This document shows positions 28,415 to 39,069 of a DNA stretch of 64,000 bases, in pieces. Every line of letters starts with the position of its first letter. The first letter of the stretch is position 1. The translations under genes were made by a program, and so were the position numbers. This DNA is from Thalassobacterium sedimentorum (GTDB lineage: Bacteria; Verrucomicrobiota; Verrucomicrobiia; Opitutales; Coraliomargaritaceae): the NCBI RefSeq assembly GCF_031127905.1, contig NZ_JARXIC010000005.1:1-64000 (forward strand). Reading direction: 5' to 3'. The notes beneath the pieces were generated by a model. The model ran no database searches, was not told where the DNA came from, and worked only from the letters and a program-made list of their open reading frames with translations.

Positions 28415-30115
28415 ATGCCTCAACATTTAGCTCAATCATCCTCAACAACATCCGCCCAAGACTCAGGCATGTTAATGATTCACCCTCAATTAGAATCATA
28501 CCAATGGCTCATATTAAACAAACAAGGCCCCAAACAAATATTCCCCGGCAACAAGCGTGGAGTTCGCCTACTTGCAGTAACCGAGCAAGCCATCCAAGTC
28601 ATTGAAAACGATGTCACTCATGTCCTGGAAACAAACTCTGTTTTTTACTGCCGTCCGAAGCTACAGCTACAAATCCGAGCCGCTCAGGATATAAAAACCC
28701 GTGTTCTAGAACTAAATTTCAAAGATGCATTATCGTGCTCATATCTTGATGAGCTCCAACGTCAGTATGGACGCAAGTTGAGAATTCCACCGAATCTCAA
28801 AGCCATCCATGCCACGCAACAACTCGCCCAAAGAAATCCAAGCCCCAAAGAAGTTTTTTATTGGATTTCAATGCTTCATGAATTTGCAGAGCAAGGGCGC
28901 CTGAATCTGGGTAAGTTGCTAGCAGGAGGCCCGGATACATTGTCGACTATCGCCAAACGAAATCAATTTTCGCTCAAGTCGATTGCCTACGCCCTCAACT
29001 GCCCCGCATCCCATCTTTTAAAATGTTGGAAAAACCGTGGCTATCCACCACTCGTGCAACTACTGCGAACTCAACGAATGGCACTGGTCAAACAACTCCT
29101 GAGCGAATCAGAGATGGGCTTACAAACGATTGCTCGCCTATGCGGCTACTCAGGCGCATCCGCTTTTTGTGCAGCATTTCGAACGGCAGAAAATACAACT
29201 CCAAGTCAGTGGCGTACAACGAACTCGACCAAGCCGACGCCTCCAGCGAAAATATCCCAGAGCACACAGCCCAAGAAATCGCCCGCCCCAAAGGCAAACC
29301 AAGATCAAAACCCTATTTGCTTATGGGGCTTACCCTACTTTCAGTTCGATGGTGGGCTGACTAATTCAGAATATAAAAAGCCATTCAATCTGGCAATGAA
29401 TTCAATCACCAGCGCGATCTGCTGGGTTTACACACTCGAAGGACATGCGCTATTCGAAGTCGATGGCCACAAGTTGGATGTCGGCCCTAACACTGTCGTA
29501 ATTCATCCTAAACCAATGTTTGGTCGATGGTCCACCCCCGACGGCAAACCATGGTCCCGGATTTGGTTACAAATGCGAGATCCTTGGTCACTGCAAACGA
29601 TGCATTATTTGACTAAAAAGCATGGTTGGGTTCTAAAGATCCCTCAAGACAGTGCCCCAGTAAAGATGGCAAGAAAATGGGTAAACAGATGGAATGCAGG
29701 GAGAGGTGCCCCATCAGTCGAGCGATCTCAAATCGCCCACGATTGGCTATGTACTTGGGAGTCTTTATTAACTTCCAATGCAGTTCAATCGGTCAGCTTT
29801 CCTGATCTACGTCAATTTGAATCCCCTGAATTCTATCGTAAAATCGGCAAGATTAACGATTATGCCAAATCAATCGGCTACTCCCGTAGCTATCTAACAC
29901 GCTGCCTAAGACGTCAATGGCAAGGCGGCACGCCTGCACAAATCGTTAGACGTCACCGACTCGCACAAGCGGCGACTGAACTCACGAACACAAATGAATC
30001 GATCAGCAGGATTGCATCAAATGCACTCTACGCGAATACTAGCGCTTTCATTACAGCCTTTAAACGTGAGTACAATTGCACCCCGCTGGCCTATCGCTAC
30101 CAACATAACTCATAA
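28415..30115 (+). CDS. Tandem double AraC-family regulator
   Basis: A 566-residue regulator that appears to be two AraC proteins in one chain. Residues about 45-110 and 330-400 are cupin-like sensor folds (the second with LEGHALFEVDGHKLDVGPNTVVIHP). Residues about 190-272 and 480-563 are AraC DNA-binding domains, ending TIARLCGYSGASAFCAAFRTAE and RIASNALYANTSAFITAFKREY. A Pro/Lys/Gln-rich linker (about 275-305) joins the halves. Normal AraC proteins have one of each and about 300 residues. A covalent dimer could bind long or paired sites. It is divergent from the PEP-CTERM gene. Confidence 0.88.
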   Translation: MPQHLAQSSSTTSAQDSGMLMIHPQLESYQWLILNKQGPKQIFPGNKRGVRLLAVTEQAIQVIENDVTHVLETNSVFYCRPKLQLQIRAAQDIKTRVLELNFKDALSCSYLDELQRQYGRKLRIPPNLKAIHATQQLAQRNPSPKEVFYWISMLHEFAEQGRLNLGKLLAGGPDTLSTIAKRNQFSLKSIAYALNCPASHLLKCWKNRGYPPLVQLLRTQRMALVKQLLSESEMGLQTIARLCGYSGASAFCAAFRTAENTTPSQWRTTNSTKPTPPAKISQSTQPKKSPAPKANQDQNPICLWGLPYFQFDGGLTNSEYKKPFNLAMNSITSAICWVYTLEGHALFEVDGHKLDVGPNTVVIHPKPMFGRWSTPDGKPWSRIWLQMRDPWSLQTMHYLTKKHGWVLKIPQDSAPVKMARKWVNRWNAGRGAPSVERSQIAHDWLCTWESLLTSNAVQSVSFPDLRQFESPEFYRKIGKINDYAKSIGYSRSYLTRCLRRQWQGGTPAQIVRRHRLAQAATELTNTNESISRIASNALYANTSAFITAFKREYNCTPLAYRYQHNS

Positions 30116-30850
30116 TTTACCTCTATAATTAATTTCCGAATTTACTGGAGACCATGATTGATGCCGCAAGCTGCCGGGCGCACAACCATATGCCTGCCGA
30201 AAAGCACGCGAAAACGAAGAAAAGCTCTCATAACCGCATTCATGCGCGACTTCCCCCACCTTTAAGCTAGACGTTGTCAACAAATGCCGCGCACGATGCA
30301 TCCGCATACGCTGCAGTAATTTCAAGGGCGTGATTTTAAGATGTCGCGCCACAGTCCGCTCTAGGGTCGAAAGTGACATGTTCGCCTTCCGCGCCATAGC
30401 TTCGACCGTCACCCCAGCAGTCAAATGCTCACGCGCATAGCTGACGATTAAAGATAAATCTGCATATTCCGCAGGCAGATCCCCGAGCGCCACCATTGGC
30501 TGGCTCATACCATAAGTGCCCGCCACCGCTCCACTCACGTCTACATAAGGAAATTTGCTGGTCGCATGCCAGACCACTTCGCCATCAGCACTCATCACCA
30601 GCTCTGGCTTATTGATAATCGCTTGCTGCGTCTTGAGCACAACAACATCATCCTCCATATAAACATCGGCGAGCTCGTTAAAGAACCAGTCACTGTCTTT
30701 CGTGCCTATAATAGCCGCGCGCGATGCCTGCGCCTGCTCGGCCAAGTTTCGATTCACCCATACAAAGCAGCCCGCACGGTCTTTCACCCAGAAAGACACA
30801 TGATCTATTAAGTCCCAAAGTCTGCGGTCGGCAAATGCAGTTAAATCCAT
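30110..30850 (-). CDS. PAS-AraC transcription regulator
   Basis: A 246-residue regulator with an N-terminal PAS fold (SFWVKDRAGCFVWVNRNLAEQA, GTKDSDWFFNE) and a C-terminal AraC DNA-binding domain (VGEVAHECGYESFSSFSRAFRQAYGCAPGSLR region). The PAS part probably senses a small ligand. The ATG at 30850 is preferred over the TTG at 30871. Its stop overlaps the end of the convergent double AraC gene by six bases. It is divergent from the isomerase/oxidoreductase pair at 30927 and may control it. Confidence 0.88.
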   Translation of the reverse strand: MDLTAFADRRLWDLIDHVSFWVKDRAGCFVWVNRNLAEQAQASRAAIIGTKDSDWFFNELADVYMEDDVVVLKTQQAIINKPELVMSADGEVVWHATSKFPYVDVSGAVAGTYGMSQPMVALGDLPAEYADLSLIVSYAREHLTAGVTVEAMARKANMSLSTLERTVARHLKITPLKLLQRMRMHRARHLLTTSSLKVGEVAHECGYESFSSFSRAFRQAYGCAPGSLRHQSWSPVNSEINYRGKL

Positions 30851-30926
30851 ATCGTGACGAATACTGCACAATTATGGATGACTGAGAGCATTGTCAATTC
30901 CAGCATTTCAGCTATAATGCACGGCT

Positions 30927-31961
30927 ATGAGTCGAAAAGTTACCCTCTTTACCGGCCAGTGGGCTGACCTGCCGCTGGATGACCTACTTCCCCTCGTCAA
31001 AAAAATGGGCTACGATGGTGTGGAACTCGCCTGCTGGGGCGACCATTTCGAAGTCGCACGTGCATTGAAAGAAGACGGCTACATCGCCTCGATCTGGGAC
31101 AAGCTACAAGCCAACGGCCTGAGCTGCTACGCCCTCTCCAATCACTTGGTGGGCCAAGCGGTCTGCGATCGTATCGATGAGCGCCACCAGGCGATTCTCT
31201 CGCCAGAGATCTGGGGCGACGGCGATCCAGAGGGCGTGCGCCAACGTGCGGCCGAAGAAATGAAAGCCACTGCACGCGCTGCGCGTATGTTCTTTGACGC
31301 TCGCCCGGACGAATCCGTGATCGCCCCGGTCGTGAATGGCTTCACGGGCTCCTCCATCTGGCACGCGCTGTATGCCTTCCCGCCCACCTCGCAGGCGTAT
31401 TTAGAAAAAGGATACCAAGACTTCGCCGAGCGCTGGATTCCGATCCTGGACGTCTTCGAAGAGGTCGACGTCAATTTCGCACTCGAAGTGCACCCCACCG
31501 AAATCGCCTTTGACATCGCCTCCTCCGAACGCGCGCTGGCCGCGGTCAATGGGCACCAGCGCTTTGGTTTCAACTACGACCCCAGCCACCTCGGCTATCA
31601 GGGCGTGGATTACGTAAAATTCATTCGTCAATTTGCCGACCGCATCTACCACGCGCACATGAAGGACGCCTGGTGGGGCCACGGCGATGGCACAGTTGGC
31701 GTCTTCGGTGGCCACACTGATTTCACCGATGCACGTCGCCACTGGGACTTCCGCTCACTCGGTCACGGTGACATTCAATTTGAAGAGATCATCGTTGCGC
31801 TCAACGACATCGGCTACGCCGGCCCGCTCTCGGTAGAATGGGAAGACGGCCGCATGGATCGCATCCATGGCGGCACCGAAGCCGCGGCCTTCGTCAAGAA
31901 GCTCGACTTCAAGCCCAATGCCATCGCCTTCGACGCCGCCTTTGACAAAAAGAATCAGTAA
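30927..31961 (+). CDS. Sugar phosphate isomerase/epimerase family protein
   Basis: A 344-residue TIM barrel of the xylose-isomerase-like family. Likely metal ligands are in [33 protein letters not shown] and [12 protein letters not shown] (Glu, Asp, His, Glu). These enzymes isomerise or epimerise sugars and inositols; the exact substrate is not visible. Its stop is two bases before the next start, so it is co-translated with a Gfo/Idh/MocA oxidoreductase, a standard partner in sugar and inositol breakdown. Confidence 0.9.
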   Translation: MSRKVTLFTGQWADLPLDDLLPLVKKMGYDGVELACWGDHFEVARALKEDGYIASIWDKLQANGLSCYALSNHLVGQAVCDRIDERHQAILSPEIWGDGDPEGVRQRAAEEMKATARAARMFFDARPDESVIAPVVNGFTGSSIWHALYAFPPTSQAYLEKGYQDFAERWIPILDVFEEVDVNFALEVHPTEIAFDIASSERALAAVNGHQRFGFNYDPSHLGYQGVDYVKFIRQFADRIYHAHMKDAWWGHGDGTVGVFGGHTDFTDARRHWDFRSLGHGDIQFEEIIVALNDIGYAGPLSVEWEDGRMDRIHGGTEAAAFVKKLDFKPNAIAFDAAFDKKNQ

Positions 31962-31963
31962 CT

Positions 31964-33127
31964 ATGACACTTAATCGTAAAATCCGCATGGGCATGGTCG
32001 GCGGCGGCCAAGGTGCCTTCATTGGCGCCATCCACCGCATCGCCGCTGGCATTGATGGTCAAATCGAACTCGTCTGCGGCGCCTTCAGCTCCGACGCCGA
32101 ACGCGCACTCGCCTCGGGCAAAGAACTTTTCCTGCCAGAGGCGCGTTGCTACAGCGACTTCGAAACAATGATGAGCGCCGAGGCGCAACTGCCCGAGGGC
32201 GAGCGCATGGACTTCGTCGCCATCGTCACGCCCAACCACGTGCACTTCCCCGTGGCCAAGGCGGCCTTGGAGGCTGGCTTCCATGTGCTCTCCGACAAGC
32301 CAGCGACACTCAACTTGGCGGAAGCCCAAGAACTGGCCCAAATCGTTGCCCGAACAGGCCTCAAGTATGGGCTTACCCACAATTATACAGGCTACCCCAT
32401 GGTCCAACAGGCCCGCGAAATGGTCCAGAGCGGTCAACTCGGAAAATTGCGTAAGGTGGTAGTCGAATATCCACAAGGCTGGCTGGCCACTCCGATCGAG
32501 CAAGACGGTCAAAAGCAAGCCGCATGGCGCACCGATCCCAAACGCTCGGGCGCCGCAGGCTGCATCGGTGACATCGGCACCCACGCCGAGAATCTGGCCG
32601 AGTTCATTACCGGCCTACAAATTAAAGAACTCGCCGCCGACCTCACCGCCTTTGTCGATGGACGCCTATTGGACGACGACGGCAACATCTTACTCCGCTT
32701 CGAAGGGGGCGCCAAGGGCATCCTGCACGCCTCACAGATTTCAGCCGGCGAGGAAAACGCGCTCAACATCCGCATCTACGGTGAAACGGGCGGCCTGGAA
32801 TGGCATCAAATGGAGCCGAACACGCTGCTAGTCAAACACCTGGATGCGCCCACCCAAATCTATCGCACCGGTGGTGGCTATTTGGGCGAAAGCGCCACCG
32901 CTCACAGCCGCACCCCAGCGGGCCATCCGGAAGGTTACCTCGAAGCATTCGCCAATATTTATCGCAACTTCGCCGCAGACATCGCCGCAGAACTCTCTGG
33001 TGCTGAAGCTCCAGCCTACGCCAAAGAATACCCTAGCATCCAAGACGGTGTTCGCGGCATGGCCTTCGTCGAAGCGGTTGTCGAAAGCTCAAAAAACAAC
33101 GCCACTTGGACATCATTAAGTATTTAG
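31964..33127 (+). CDS. Gfo/Idh/MocA family oxidoreductase
   Basis: A 387-residue NAD(P)-dependent dehydrogenase. The Rossmann fold starts MGMVGGGQGAFIGAIHR, the cofactor/substrate segment VLSDKPATLNLAEA replaces the usual EKP with DKP, and DIGTHAENLAEFITG carries the probable catalytic histidine. The family acts on sugars, inositols or their derivatives. It forms an operon with the upstream isomerase and has no signal peptide. Confidence 0.9.
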   Translation: MTLNRKIRMGMVGGGQGAFIGAIHRIAAGIDGQIELVCGAFSSDAERALASGKELFLPEARCYSDFETMMSAEAQLPEGERMDFVAIVTPNHVHFPVAKAALEAGFHVLSDKPATLNLAEAQELAQIVARTGLKYGLTHNYTGYPMVQQAREMVQSGQLGKLRKVVVEYPQGWLATPIEQDGQKQAAWRTDPKRSGAAGCIGDIGTHAENLAEFITGLQIKELAADLTAFVDGRLLDDDGNILLRFEGGAKGILHASQISAGEENALNIRIYGETGGLEWHQMEPNTLLVKHLDAPTQIYRTGGGYLGESATAHSRTPAGHPEGYLEAFANIYRNFAADIAAELSGAEAPAYAKEYPSIQDGVRGMAFVEAVVESSKNNATWTSLSI

Positions 33128-33199
33128 CCGCGCGGCACCTCATTCTTCTTAGACTGACGGCACTCTTGACAAGCCTGACCTGCTAGCGAATCTGAACAC

Positions 33200-33682
33200 A
33201 TGCGTTTTCTCATCATCGCCCTCATTTGCACCCTATATGCAGGATGTGCCAGCACACCCAAGCAAGCAGTTTCCTCTGTTCAAATCGAGGAAATCAAGCC
33301 TCGTTATATTGAAACAGAACAGTTTAAACGTATCAGCGAATATTTAACGGGTAGAGAGAATCTCGGTGATCGCATCGTTTTTCGTACCAATCCCAAGGAG
33401 CGATCGGGTTTCTACTTTGCTTTAATTCTCGACACTAATGTTCGTAAGCTCCCGAAGGGCACTGTAGTCGTCGGAGAATTCTACACGAAGAAATCAATCG
33501 ATAAGCAAATACACGAATTCACACTGGCCAATAAACCAGTCAGCACTAAAGAAATTTTTGTCGGTCTAACTGGTGAAGATTGGCCCGAAGACAGCGGTGC
33601 TCCTTCAGCTTGGAAATTCACATTAAAGGACGCCAACGGAAACATTTTGGGCAATTCCCAAAGCTACCTCTGGTCTCTTTAG
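33200..33682 (+). CDS. Small predicted lipoprotein
   Basis: 160 residues with a lipoprotein signal (ALICTLYAGC, then ASTPK). The mature part is hydrophilic with mixed strands and a Trp-rich end, and matches no family I know. It lies between the oxidoreductase and a convergent phosphatidylserine decarboxylase and seems a single gene. Confidence 0.7.
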   Translation: MRFLIIALICTLYAGCASTPKQAVSSVQIEEIKPRYIETEQFKRISEYLTGRENLGDRIVFRTNPKERSGFYFALILDTNVRKLPKGTVVVGEFYTKKSIDKQIHEFTLANKPVSTKEIFVGLTGEDWPEDSGAPSAWKFTLKDANGNILGNSQSYLWSL

Positions 33683-33689
33683 TCACATT

Positions 33690-34640
33690 CTAATCCAACT
33701 GAATCGCTCTACGAGAGGCTTCGTGGGCGGATATTTGGGCGCCACTCCGCTCTCCCATTTTCGCATATACTTCCCGACCGAGTGCCGCCTGCTCTAATAA
33801 GTCAGGTTCCAGTTGAACTGCGCCCCGTTGGTAAATAGTGGTCACGCAAGACCCCCCAAAGGAAAAGTACCCTTTCTCGCTCCCTTTGGCCACACTCCCC
33901 GCAGTAAAAGTTGAATGCATTCCCCCCACACAGGTGGCACCGACCTCCATGACAATCACTTTCCCGAAAGTAGGTGATTGAATAACAGTACGAGCACGAC
34001 GATTTTCCCATAAAATCGATAAATGGCGACGTAATGCCAACGGACTGACCGAACGTAAAGTGCCAGGCAGAACCTGAACAGGTCCAGCCTCCCCAGCGAC
34101 GGGAAAATGATAGCGATGGTAGTCAACCGGACAAAGACGAGAAATCACCATTGTTCCACCAGCAAATTCCTGAGCAAGTGACGGATCTCCAACAAAGGCT
34201 TCCAGATCAAAACGCTGGCCCTTAATGTAAAAACGATCTGCGACATCAACATTCTCGATCCCCAGATGCCGTCCATCCGCGGGAAAAACCACCGCCTGCG
34301 GATCTGGATCCACAGGACGCGCTGCAGATTTCAATCTACGATAAAAAAACTCATTAAAGCTACCATAACTCCCCACAGCATCCGCAAACTCCTCAATGTC
34401 TACACCATAGTTCTGAATAAAAGGAGCTACTTTCTCACGACTTCTGGGAAAATCCATCCGCCAACCATACCACTTCGAAAACCATAAGCGCTTAACTGCA
34501 ACAGCGACTGTCAAACGCCCCAGTGGATTCCCATAGGCCCAGCGTAAGAAACCTTCGCCATAAACCGATTCAGTTTCAACTGCACCAGTGTGACGATTAT
34601 AATATTCAATAGGCGCGTTATACTCTGCGGCAAAATTCAT
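33690..34640 (-). CDS. psd: Phosphatidylserine decarboxylase
   Basis: Makes phosphatidylethanolamine at the inner membrane. The 316-residue proenzyme shows [13 protein letters not shown], where Ser264 would form the pyruvoyl group after self-cleavage behind Gly-Gly; many bacterial enzymes have LGST instead. [15 protein letters not shown] is the usual histidine region. Its start is four bases after the stop of the CLC transporter gene on the same strand, so both are probably one transcript. Confidence 0.92.
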   Translation of the reverse strand: MNFAAEYNAPIEYYNRHTGAVETESVYGEGFLRWAYGNPLGRLTVAVAVKRLWFSKWYGWRMDFPRSREKVAPFIQNYGVDIEEFADAVGSYGSFNEFFYRRLKSAARPVDPDPQAVVFPADGRHLGIENVDVADRFYIKGQRFDLEAFVGDPSLAQEFAGGTMVISRLCPVDYHRYHFPVAGEAGPVQVLPGTLRSVSPLALRRHLSILWENRRARTVIQSPTFGKVIVMEVGATCVGGMHSTFTAGSVAKGSEKGYFSFGGSCVTTIYQRGAVQLEPDLLEQAALGREVYAKMGERSGAQISAHEASRRAIQLD

Positions 34641-34643
34641 ACT

Positions 34644-35996
34644 TTATTCTGGCTCCTGCCCCCGTCCATATCGACGACGAGCACTTTTGATTTCCTTTAA
34701 AGTCGATTCATTCGACTCGGTAGTGTGAAACTTAGAAACAGCCACCCGCTGGGATTGATAAATACCAGTGTGACCGCTGAAATAATAAGCCATAAAACAG
34801 GCAACCGCAAAATAAACGGTATTCTCGGCACCAAATAACTCAATCCCCATCAAGGTGCACGCAATTGGTGTATTGGTCGCCCCCGCAAACACCGCAATAA
34901 AACCCAATCCTGCAAATAAATCTACTGGCGCGCCCGAAAGCATTGCCAAGGAATTCCCCAGTGTCGCTCCGATAAAAAATAAAGGCGTCACTTCCCCCCC
35001 CTTAAAACCTAAACTGAGCGTAATCGCCGTGAGAACCAACTTCCAAAACCAACTAAATGGATCCGCACCACCCGCCGAAAACGCGGATACAATACTGACC
35101 CCCTCTGGGTCCGGCGAACGCACTCCCAAGCCTAAATAATCATAACTCCCGATAATACCACTGATCCCCAAAACCAAGCCGCCCCCCAAAACCGGGATGA
35201 GCCATTTTCGTGAAATCAATGCATGTGATGTCGACTTCAGCCAATGTGACAACTCTGCAAAAGCATAACTCGCCAGCCCGAAACAAGCTCCGGCTATCAT
35301 GATTTTCAGCAATAAAACCAAATCTAACGAAAAATATCCCAGAGCTGCCTTTGCGGAATACGCGATCGTATATTCCGTGTGATGTATTGGGAAGGCATTA
35401 CAGGTCACATCTGCCAACAAACTCGCAATCAAACAAGGTAGTAAGGCATCATACTTAATACGCCCAACCGCCAACACTTCCAGGGCAAAGATCGCTCCTG
35501 TAACTGGCGTGCCGAAAACCGCACCAAAACCAGCCGCCATTCCCGACATCAAGAGAATCCGTTGATCCGCCCGGGTCAGCCCCAAACGCTTGCCAATGTA
35601 TTCAGCAACGCTTCCACCCATCTGCACCGCAGTACCTTCGCGCCCAGCAGAGCCACCGAATAAATGAGTCAGCACGGTAGTCAGCAAAACCAGCGGTGCC
35701 ATGCGAAAAGGAATCCCTCCTCCTGGTTCATGAATCTCGTCCATGATCAAATTATTACCCGCTTCTGAATTTTGTCCCCAGTAATGATAGAGCGCATAAA
35801 TCCCCACCCCTGCCAGCGGCAGCAACCAAATCAACCACATCTGAGCATGTCGTAATTGGGTAGCCTGCTCTAATAGCCAGAGAAACACTGCGACCATAAT
35901 ACCAACTGAAACCGCAACTGGCAGCACCAAAAAGGACCACCAGACAACATGCCGCACCATGCGAAACGGCTCCGATGTAGAACGAAGCTTCACCAT
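34644..35996 (-). CDS. CLC-family anion transporter, possibly fluoride type
   Basis: About 450 residues with ten or more hydrophobic helices and the CLC hallmark [15 protein letters not shown], which holds the gating glutamate. [22 protein letters not shown] is the helix F-like region. The usual GSGIP segment is absent; instead [18 protein letters not shown] occurs, and GREGT replaces GREGP. From memory, both are features of the CLC-F fluoride/proton antiporters. I found no fluoride riboswitch upstream. ATG at 35996 is preferred to the GTG at 35999. Confidence 0.85.
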   Translation of the reverse strand: MVKLRSTSEPFRMVRHVVWWSFLVLPVAVSVGIMVAVFLWLLEQATQLRHAQMWLIWLLPLAGVGIYALYHYWGQNSEAGNNLIMDEIHEPGGGIPFRMAPLVLLTTVLTHLFGGSAGREGTAVQMGGSVAEYIGKRLGLTRADQRILLMSGMAAGFGAVFGTPVTGAIFALEVLAVGRIKYDALLPCLIASLLADVTCNAFPIHHTEYTIAYSAKAALGYFSLDLVLLLKIMIAGACFGLASYAFAELSHWLKSTSHALISRKWLIPVLGGGLVLGISGIIGSYDYLGLGVRSPDPEGVSIVSAFSAGGADPFSWFWKLVLTAITLSLGFKGGEVTPLFFIGATLGNSLAMLSGAPVDLFAGLGFIAVFAGATNTPIACTLMGIELFGAENTVYFAVACFMAYYFSGHTGIYQSQRVAVSKFHTTESNESTLKEIKSARRRYGRGQEPE

Positions 35997-36110
35997 CACT
36001 AAGCGAGCCCGCCCATAGAGCTTTTTCGTACTGTTCCTACATTTTGCATATATATTGCTTGGCGGTAATCACGCGCCCTGTAAAGCCTACCATTCCAGAC
36101 GTTTTCTCAT

Positions 36111-37487
36111 ATGACCGATACAACCTCAGAAATTGATTTCAATAGCATGCTCGATGCGCTCCATCAGGCGATCGAAAAAAACGATACGAGCACTGCCCTA
36201 CAAACACTACAACAAGCGGATCACGATGAAACGGCGAAACTAATTGACCGACTCAGCGTCGTCGATCGACAGACACTCTTCGGCTTACTATCACCGGAAC
36301 AGGGCGCCGAAGTGCTTGAACATGTCTACTACTTCCAGGGTGCGGATATCATTGAAGAGCTCCCCGCACAAGTGGCTGCACCCTTTGTCGCCAAACTTGA
36401 TAGTGACGATCGAGTCGACTTAATGAATGAACTCGATGAAGAGGACTCGCAAGCGATCCTCGAAGAGCTGGACGACGACATCGCGCATGAAACGCGTCGC
36501 TTCATGGCTTACCCCGAAGGCACAGCAGGGGCGATCATGTACAGTGAGTTTGTCTCCTTTCGCGCCGACATGACCGTCGAAGCCATTCTCAATGACATTC
36601 AGGCCAATCGAGAGCAATACATCGAGTTTGGCGTACAATATGCCTACGTGCTCGGTCTGGAGAAACAACTGCTCGGTGTACTACCAGTGCGCAATCTACT
36701 TTTTGCCAGTCATCAACAACAGGCCACCGAAATCATGATCCCCAATCCCACCACCGTACGCGCCTACGATACGGTCGAAGAGCTGGAAGCTATTTTTGAA
36801 GAGCATAACTATCTGGGACTTCCAGTGGTCAATAAAGATGGATGCCTCATCGGCATCATAGATCGAGAATCCACGACTGAAGCTCTACAGGAAGCGGCCA
36901 CGGAAGACTTGCTTAAATTTCAAGGTCTAATGGGTAAAGAAGAGCTCCGCTCGATGCCACTCAAAGTACGCAGCGGACGTCGCCTCTCCTGGCTTAGCAT
37001 CAATGTAGTGCTTAATCTCATTTCCGCCAGTGTCATCGCAATGCACCAAGACACCCTCGAAGCCGTCATCGCGCTTGCGGTCTTCCTACCTATTATTTCC
37101 GACATGTCCGGCTGCTCTGGCAATCAAGCCGTGGCCGTCTCCATGCGTGAACTCTCTCTCGAACTCATCAGCCCCAAGGAATTTCGTCGCGTCTTTGTCA
37201 AAGAATCCAGTGTCGGACTGATTAACGGCGCCTGCCTCGGACTGCTCATTGGTGGTTTGGCATGGCTATGGAAAGGCAACGCCGTGCTCGGGCTGGTCGT
37301 AGGTACTGCCCTCGCACTCAACACCACTGTCGCCGTCTGCGTCGGCGGCCTAGTCCCCCTCGCGCTCAAAGCCTGCCGCCAAGACCCCGCACTTGCCTCC
37401 GGCCCCATCCTCACCACCGTCACCGACATGTGCGGCTTCATGCTCATACTAGGCCTAGCCTCCCTATGCCTCCCCTACCTAACCTAA
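36111..37487 (+). CDS. mgtE: Magnesium transporter MgtE
   Basis: A 458-residue Mg2+ channel. The cytoplasmic N-domain (1-125) is helical and acidic (NELDEEDSQAILEEL), the CBS pair (about 130-255) starts at AYPEGTAGAIM, and five membrane helices follow from about 285, including the pore region SGNQAV. The N and CBS domains close the channel at high internal Mg2+. The length is normal and the gene stands alone. Confidence 0.95.
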   Translation: MTDTTSEIDFNSMLDALHQAIEKNDTSTALQTLQQADHDETAKLIDRLSVVDRQTLFGLLSPEQGAEVLEHVYYFQGADIIEELPAQVAAPFVAKLDSDDRVDLMNELDEEDSQAILEELDDDIAHETRRFMAYPEGTAGAIMYSEFVSFRADMTVEAILNDIQANREQYIEFGVQYAYVLGLEKQLLGVLPVRNLLFASHQQQATEIMIPNPTTVRAYDTVEELEAIFEEHNYLGLPVVNKDGCLIGIIDRESTTEALQEAATEDLLKFQGLMGKEELRSMPLKVRSGRRLSWLSINVVLNLISASVIAMHQDTLEAVIALAVFLPIISDMSGCSGNQAVAVSMRELSLELISPKEFRRVFVKESSVGLINGACLGLLIGGLAWLWKGNAVLGLVVGTALALNTTVAVCVGGLVPLALKACRQDPALASGPILTTVTDMCGFMLILGLASLCLPYLT

Positions 37488-37615
37488 TCCCACTTCAGCC
37501 CTCAAGTCTCAAGTCTCCCACCTGAGCTCTCAAAAAAATATCCCGATTAGGCCTTGATCTTTGCGGGATGCCCCCATTTATTCCTCCGCTTTCACTTTTA
37601 ACAAGGAGTCCTACT

Positions 37616-37774
37616 ATGTCACAACACAACAGTTTCAAAGCCGCCGGTGGTGGTGGTAAAAAGAATCGCACTGTCCTGAAACGCTTCGAGCGTGTGGACC
37701 TACTCCGCAAGCGCGGACAATGGGAAGACGGTAATCGCGTCATTGGCCTGAAGAAGACCAAGCCTGAAGAATAA
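37616..37774 (+). CDS. Small basic protein of Chlamydiae/Verrucomicrobia
   Basis: A 52-residue lysine/arginine-rich protein: N-terminal SFKAAGGGGKKNRTVLKRFE, then ERVDLLRKRGQWED and a GLKKTKPEE end. It matches the small basic protein family restricted to Chlamydiae and Verrucomicrobia, proposed to associate with rRNA. AAGGAG eight bases before the ATG at 37616 fixes the start; a longer in-frame start at 37568 is excluded. A strong terminator follows. The gene supports the phylum assignment. Confidence 0.9.
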   Translation: MSQHNSFKAAGGGGKKNRTVLKRFERVDLLRKRGQWEDGNRVIGLKKTKPEE

Positions 37775-37798
37775 GCCATCTCATCAGTTTTTTTTAAC

Positions 37799-37832
37799 AA
37801 AGCCCTTTTCTGAATATGAAAAGGGCTTTTTT
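37799..37832 (+). terminator. Rho-independent terminator
   Basis: AAAGCCCTTTTC-TGAATAT-GAAAAGGGCTTTTTT, directly after the small basic protein gene. Confidence 0.9.
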
Positions 37833-37968
37833 ATAAGGCTACATTCAGACTAAAATCAGTAGTGACATTCTGATCGCCTTTCCCACTATTTGCCAAAACA
37901 CGACCGCTCTCTCCTCTATTAATTCCTACAAAAACACGTAGCTAAACGACTAGGCCTGATAAACATCA

Positions 37969-38928
37969 ATGCTACCTTACCTGCATATATTGATTCGCGT
38001 AGAAGATGACGGCTCTCTTCACGCCCTCGGCGCCTTCACAAGTAAAGAGAAACAGCTCGCCTATCAGAAAGAAAGCGGTCTCAAAGACAGCCAAGTTCGG
38101 CTCGACTTCTTTAATGGCCCCTTCGATGAAGATATTAACGTAGTCTATGCAGGTCACCGTCGCTGGAACATGGACCTTTTTCAGCTCGGAGGCTATTTCA
38201 AAAGCGAAGGTGAGGCGTGGACCTGGGTCACTCAAGAAGGCTATGTCAGCGTCCTGCGTATCGACACCAGCTACCAAGAAGAAAAAGCACTACAACAGGA
38301 CGCACTCGAGCGCTACGCCAAATTACAGCGTCGTTGGCGACTAGCCACCTATGAGGAACTCGTCGAACGTGAAGGCGCCGATAAAGCACGCGCCAACATC
38401 AAACTGCGCTTTTACGAAGACGCCCTCGAGTCCTTCAAACCCAAAACACGTCGTGATCTGCGCGCACTCTACGCCTTCGCAGTTCTAATGCTCTGTTTCC
38501 CCTTCGCCATATTTTTCCTCCTGAGCCGAGGTCCCGACTATGGCGAAAACATCGATTCAGTCAGCTGGCTTCCCAATTACGCCAGCGACATTTCCTACTA
38601 TCGCTCCAAACAAGTTCAAGTATTCGAATTTAAAGTTAGTGGCGAAGATTTCAAACGATGGGCGGAAAGCCGCGGTATGAGCGTGCGCCGCTTAGTCAAC
38701 CAAGAAATCATCAGCCGTTACAGAGCATATATCCCCACCCCCAATAGCCGTTCCAGCAGTCCAGCCACTCCAGGCGGCGTGCTCACAATCGAACAATTTG
38801 AATCCTGGCAAGACGATATCAGTGCAAAAGTTGCACGAGGCTTGATTGCAGAAAGCCCCGAGAAAGAAATTGCCATCTACGACAGCCACACAAAGAAAGC
38901 GTATTACGAATACCTCATCGACTTTTAA
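37969..38928 (+). CDS. Hypothetical single-pass membrane protein
   Basis: 319 residues. The first 165 are hydrophilic (with a basic/acidic helix at about 105-160), a hydrophobic helix lies near 170-190 (LYAFAVLMLCFPFAIFFLL), and the rest is probably outside the cytoplasm. I recognise no family. It precedes the pseudopilin at 39070 by 141 bases and may be unrelated. Confidence 0.7.
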   Translation: MLPYLHILIRVEDDGSLHALGAFTSKEKQLAYQKESGLKDSQVRLDFFNGPFDEDINVVYAGHRRWNMDLFQLGGYFKSEGEAWTWVTQEGYVSVLRIDTSYQEEKALQQDALERYAKLQRRWRLATYEELVEREGADKARANIKLRFYEDALESFKPKTRRDLRALYAFAVLMLCFPFAIFFLLSRGPDYGENIDSVSWLPNYASDISYYRSKQVQVFEFKVSGEDFKRWAESRGMSVRRLVNQEIISRYRAYIPTPNSRSSSPATPGGVLTIEQFESWQDDISAKVARGLIAESPEKEIAIYDSHTKKAYYEYLIDF

Positions 38929-39069
38929 CAATGGCCAGACTTATACCAATCTCCACCCCAGCTGGCCCCACTCGAACCGAGCGCCGCACCAGGCCAAGCT
39001 TCCACATTCGTTTGACATCGCAGTCGCCATTGGCAACCTCACCTAAGGACTAAGGAACATCGGACAATT

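Noticed and set aside
36000-36110. Possible fluoride riboswitch between the CLC and mgtE genes
   Set aside because: GGCG...CGCC and CCTAC-like pieces occur, but the conserved order of the crcB motif is not found on either strand.
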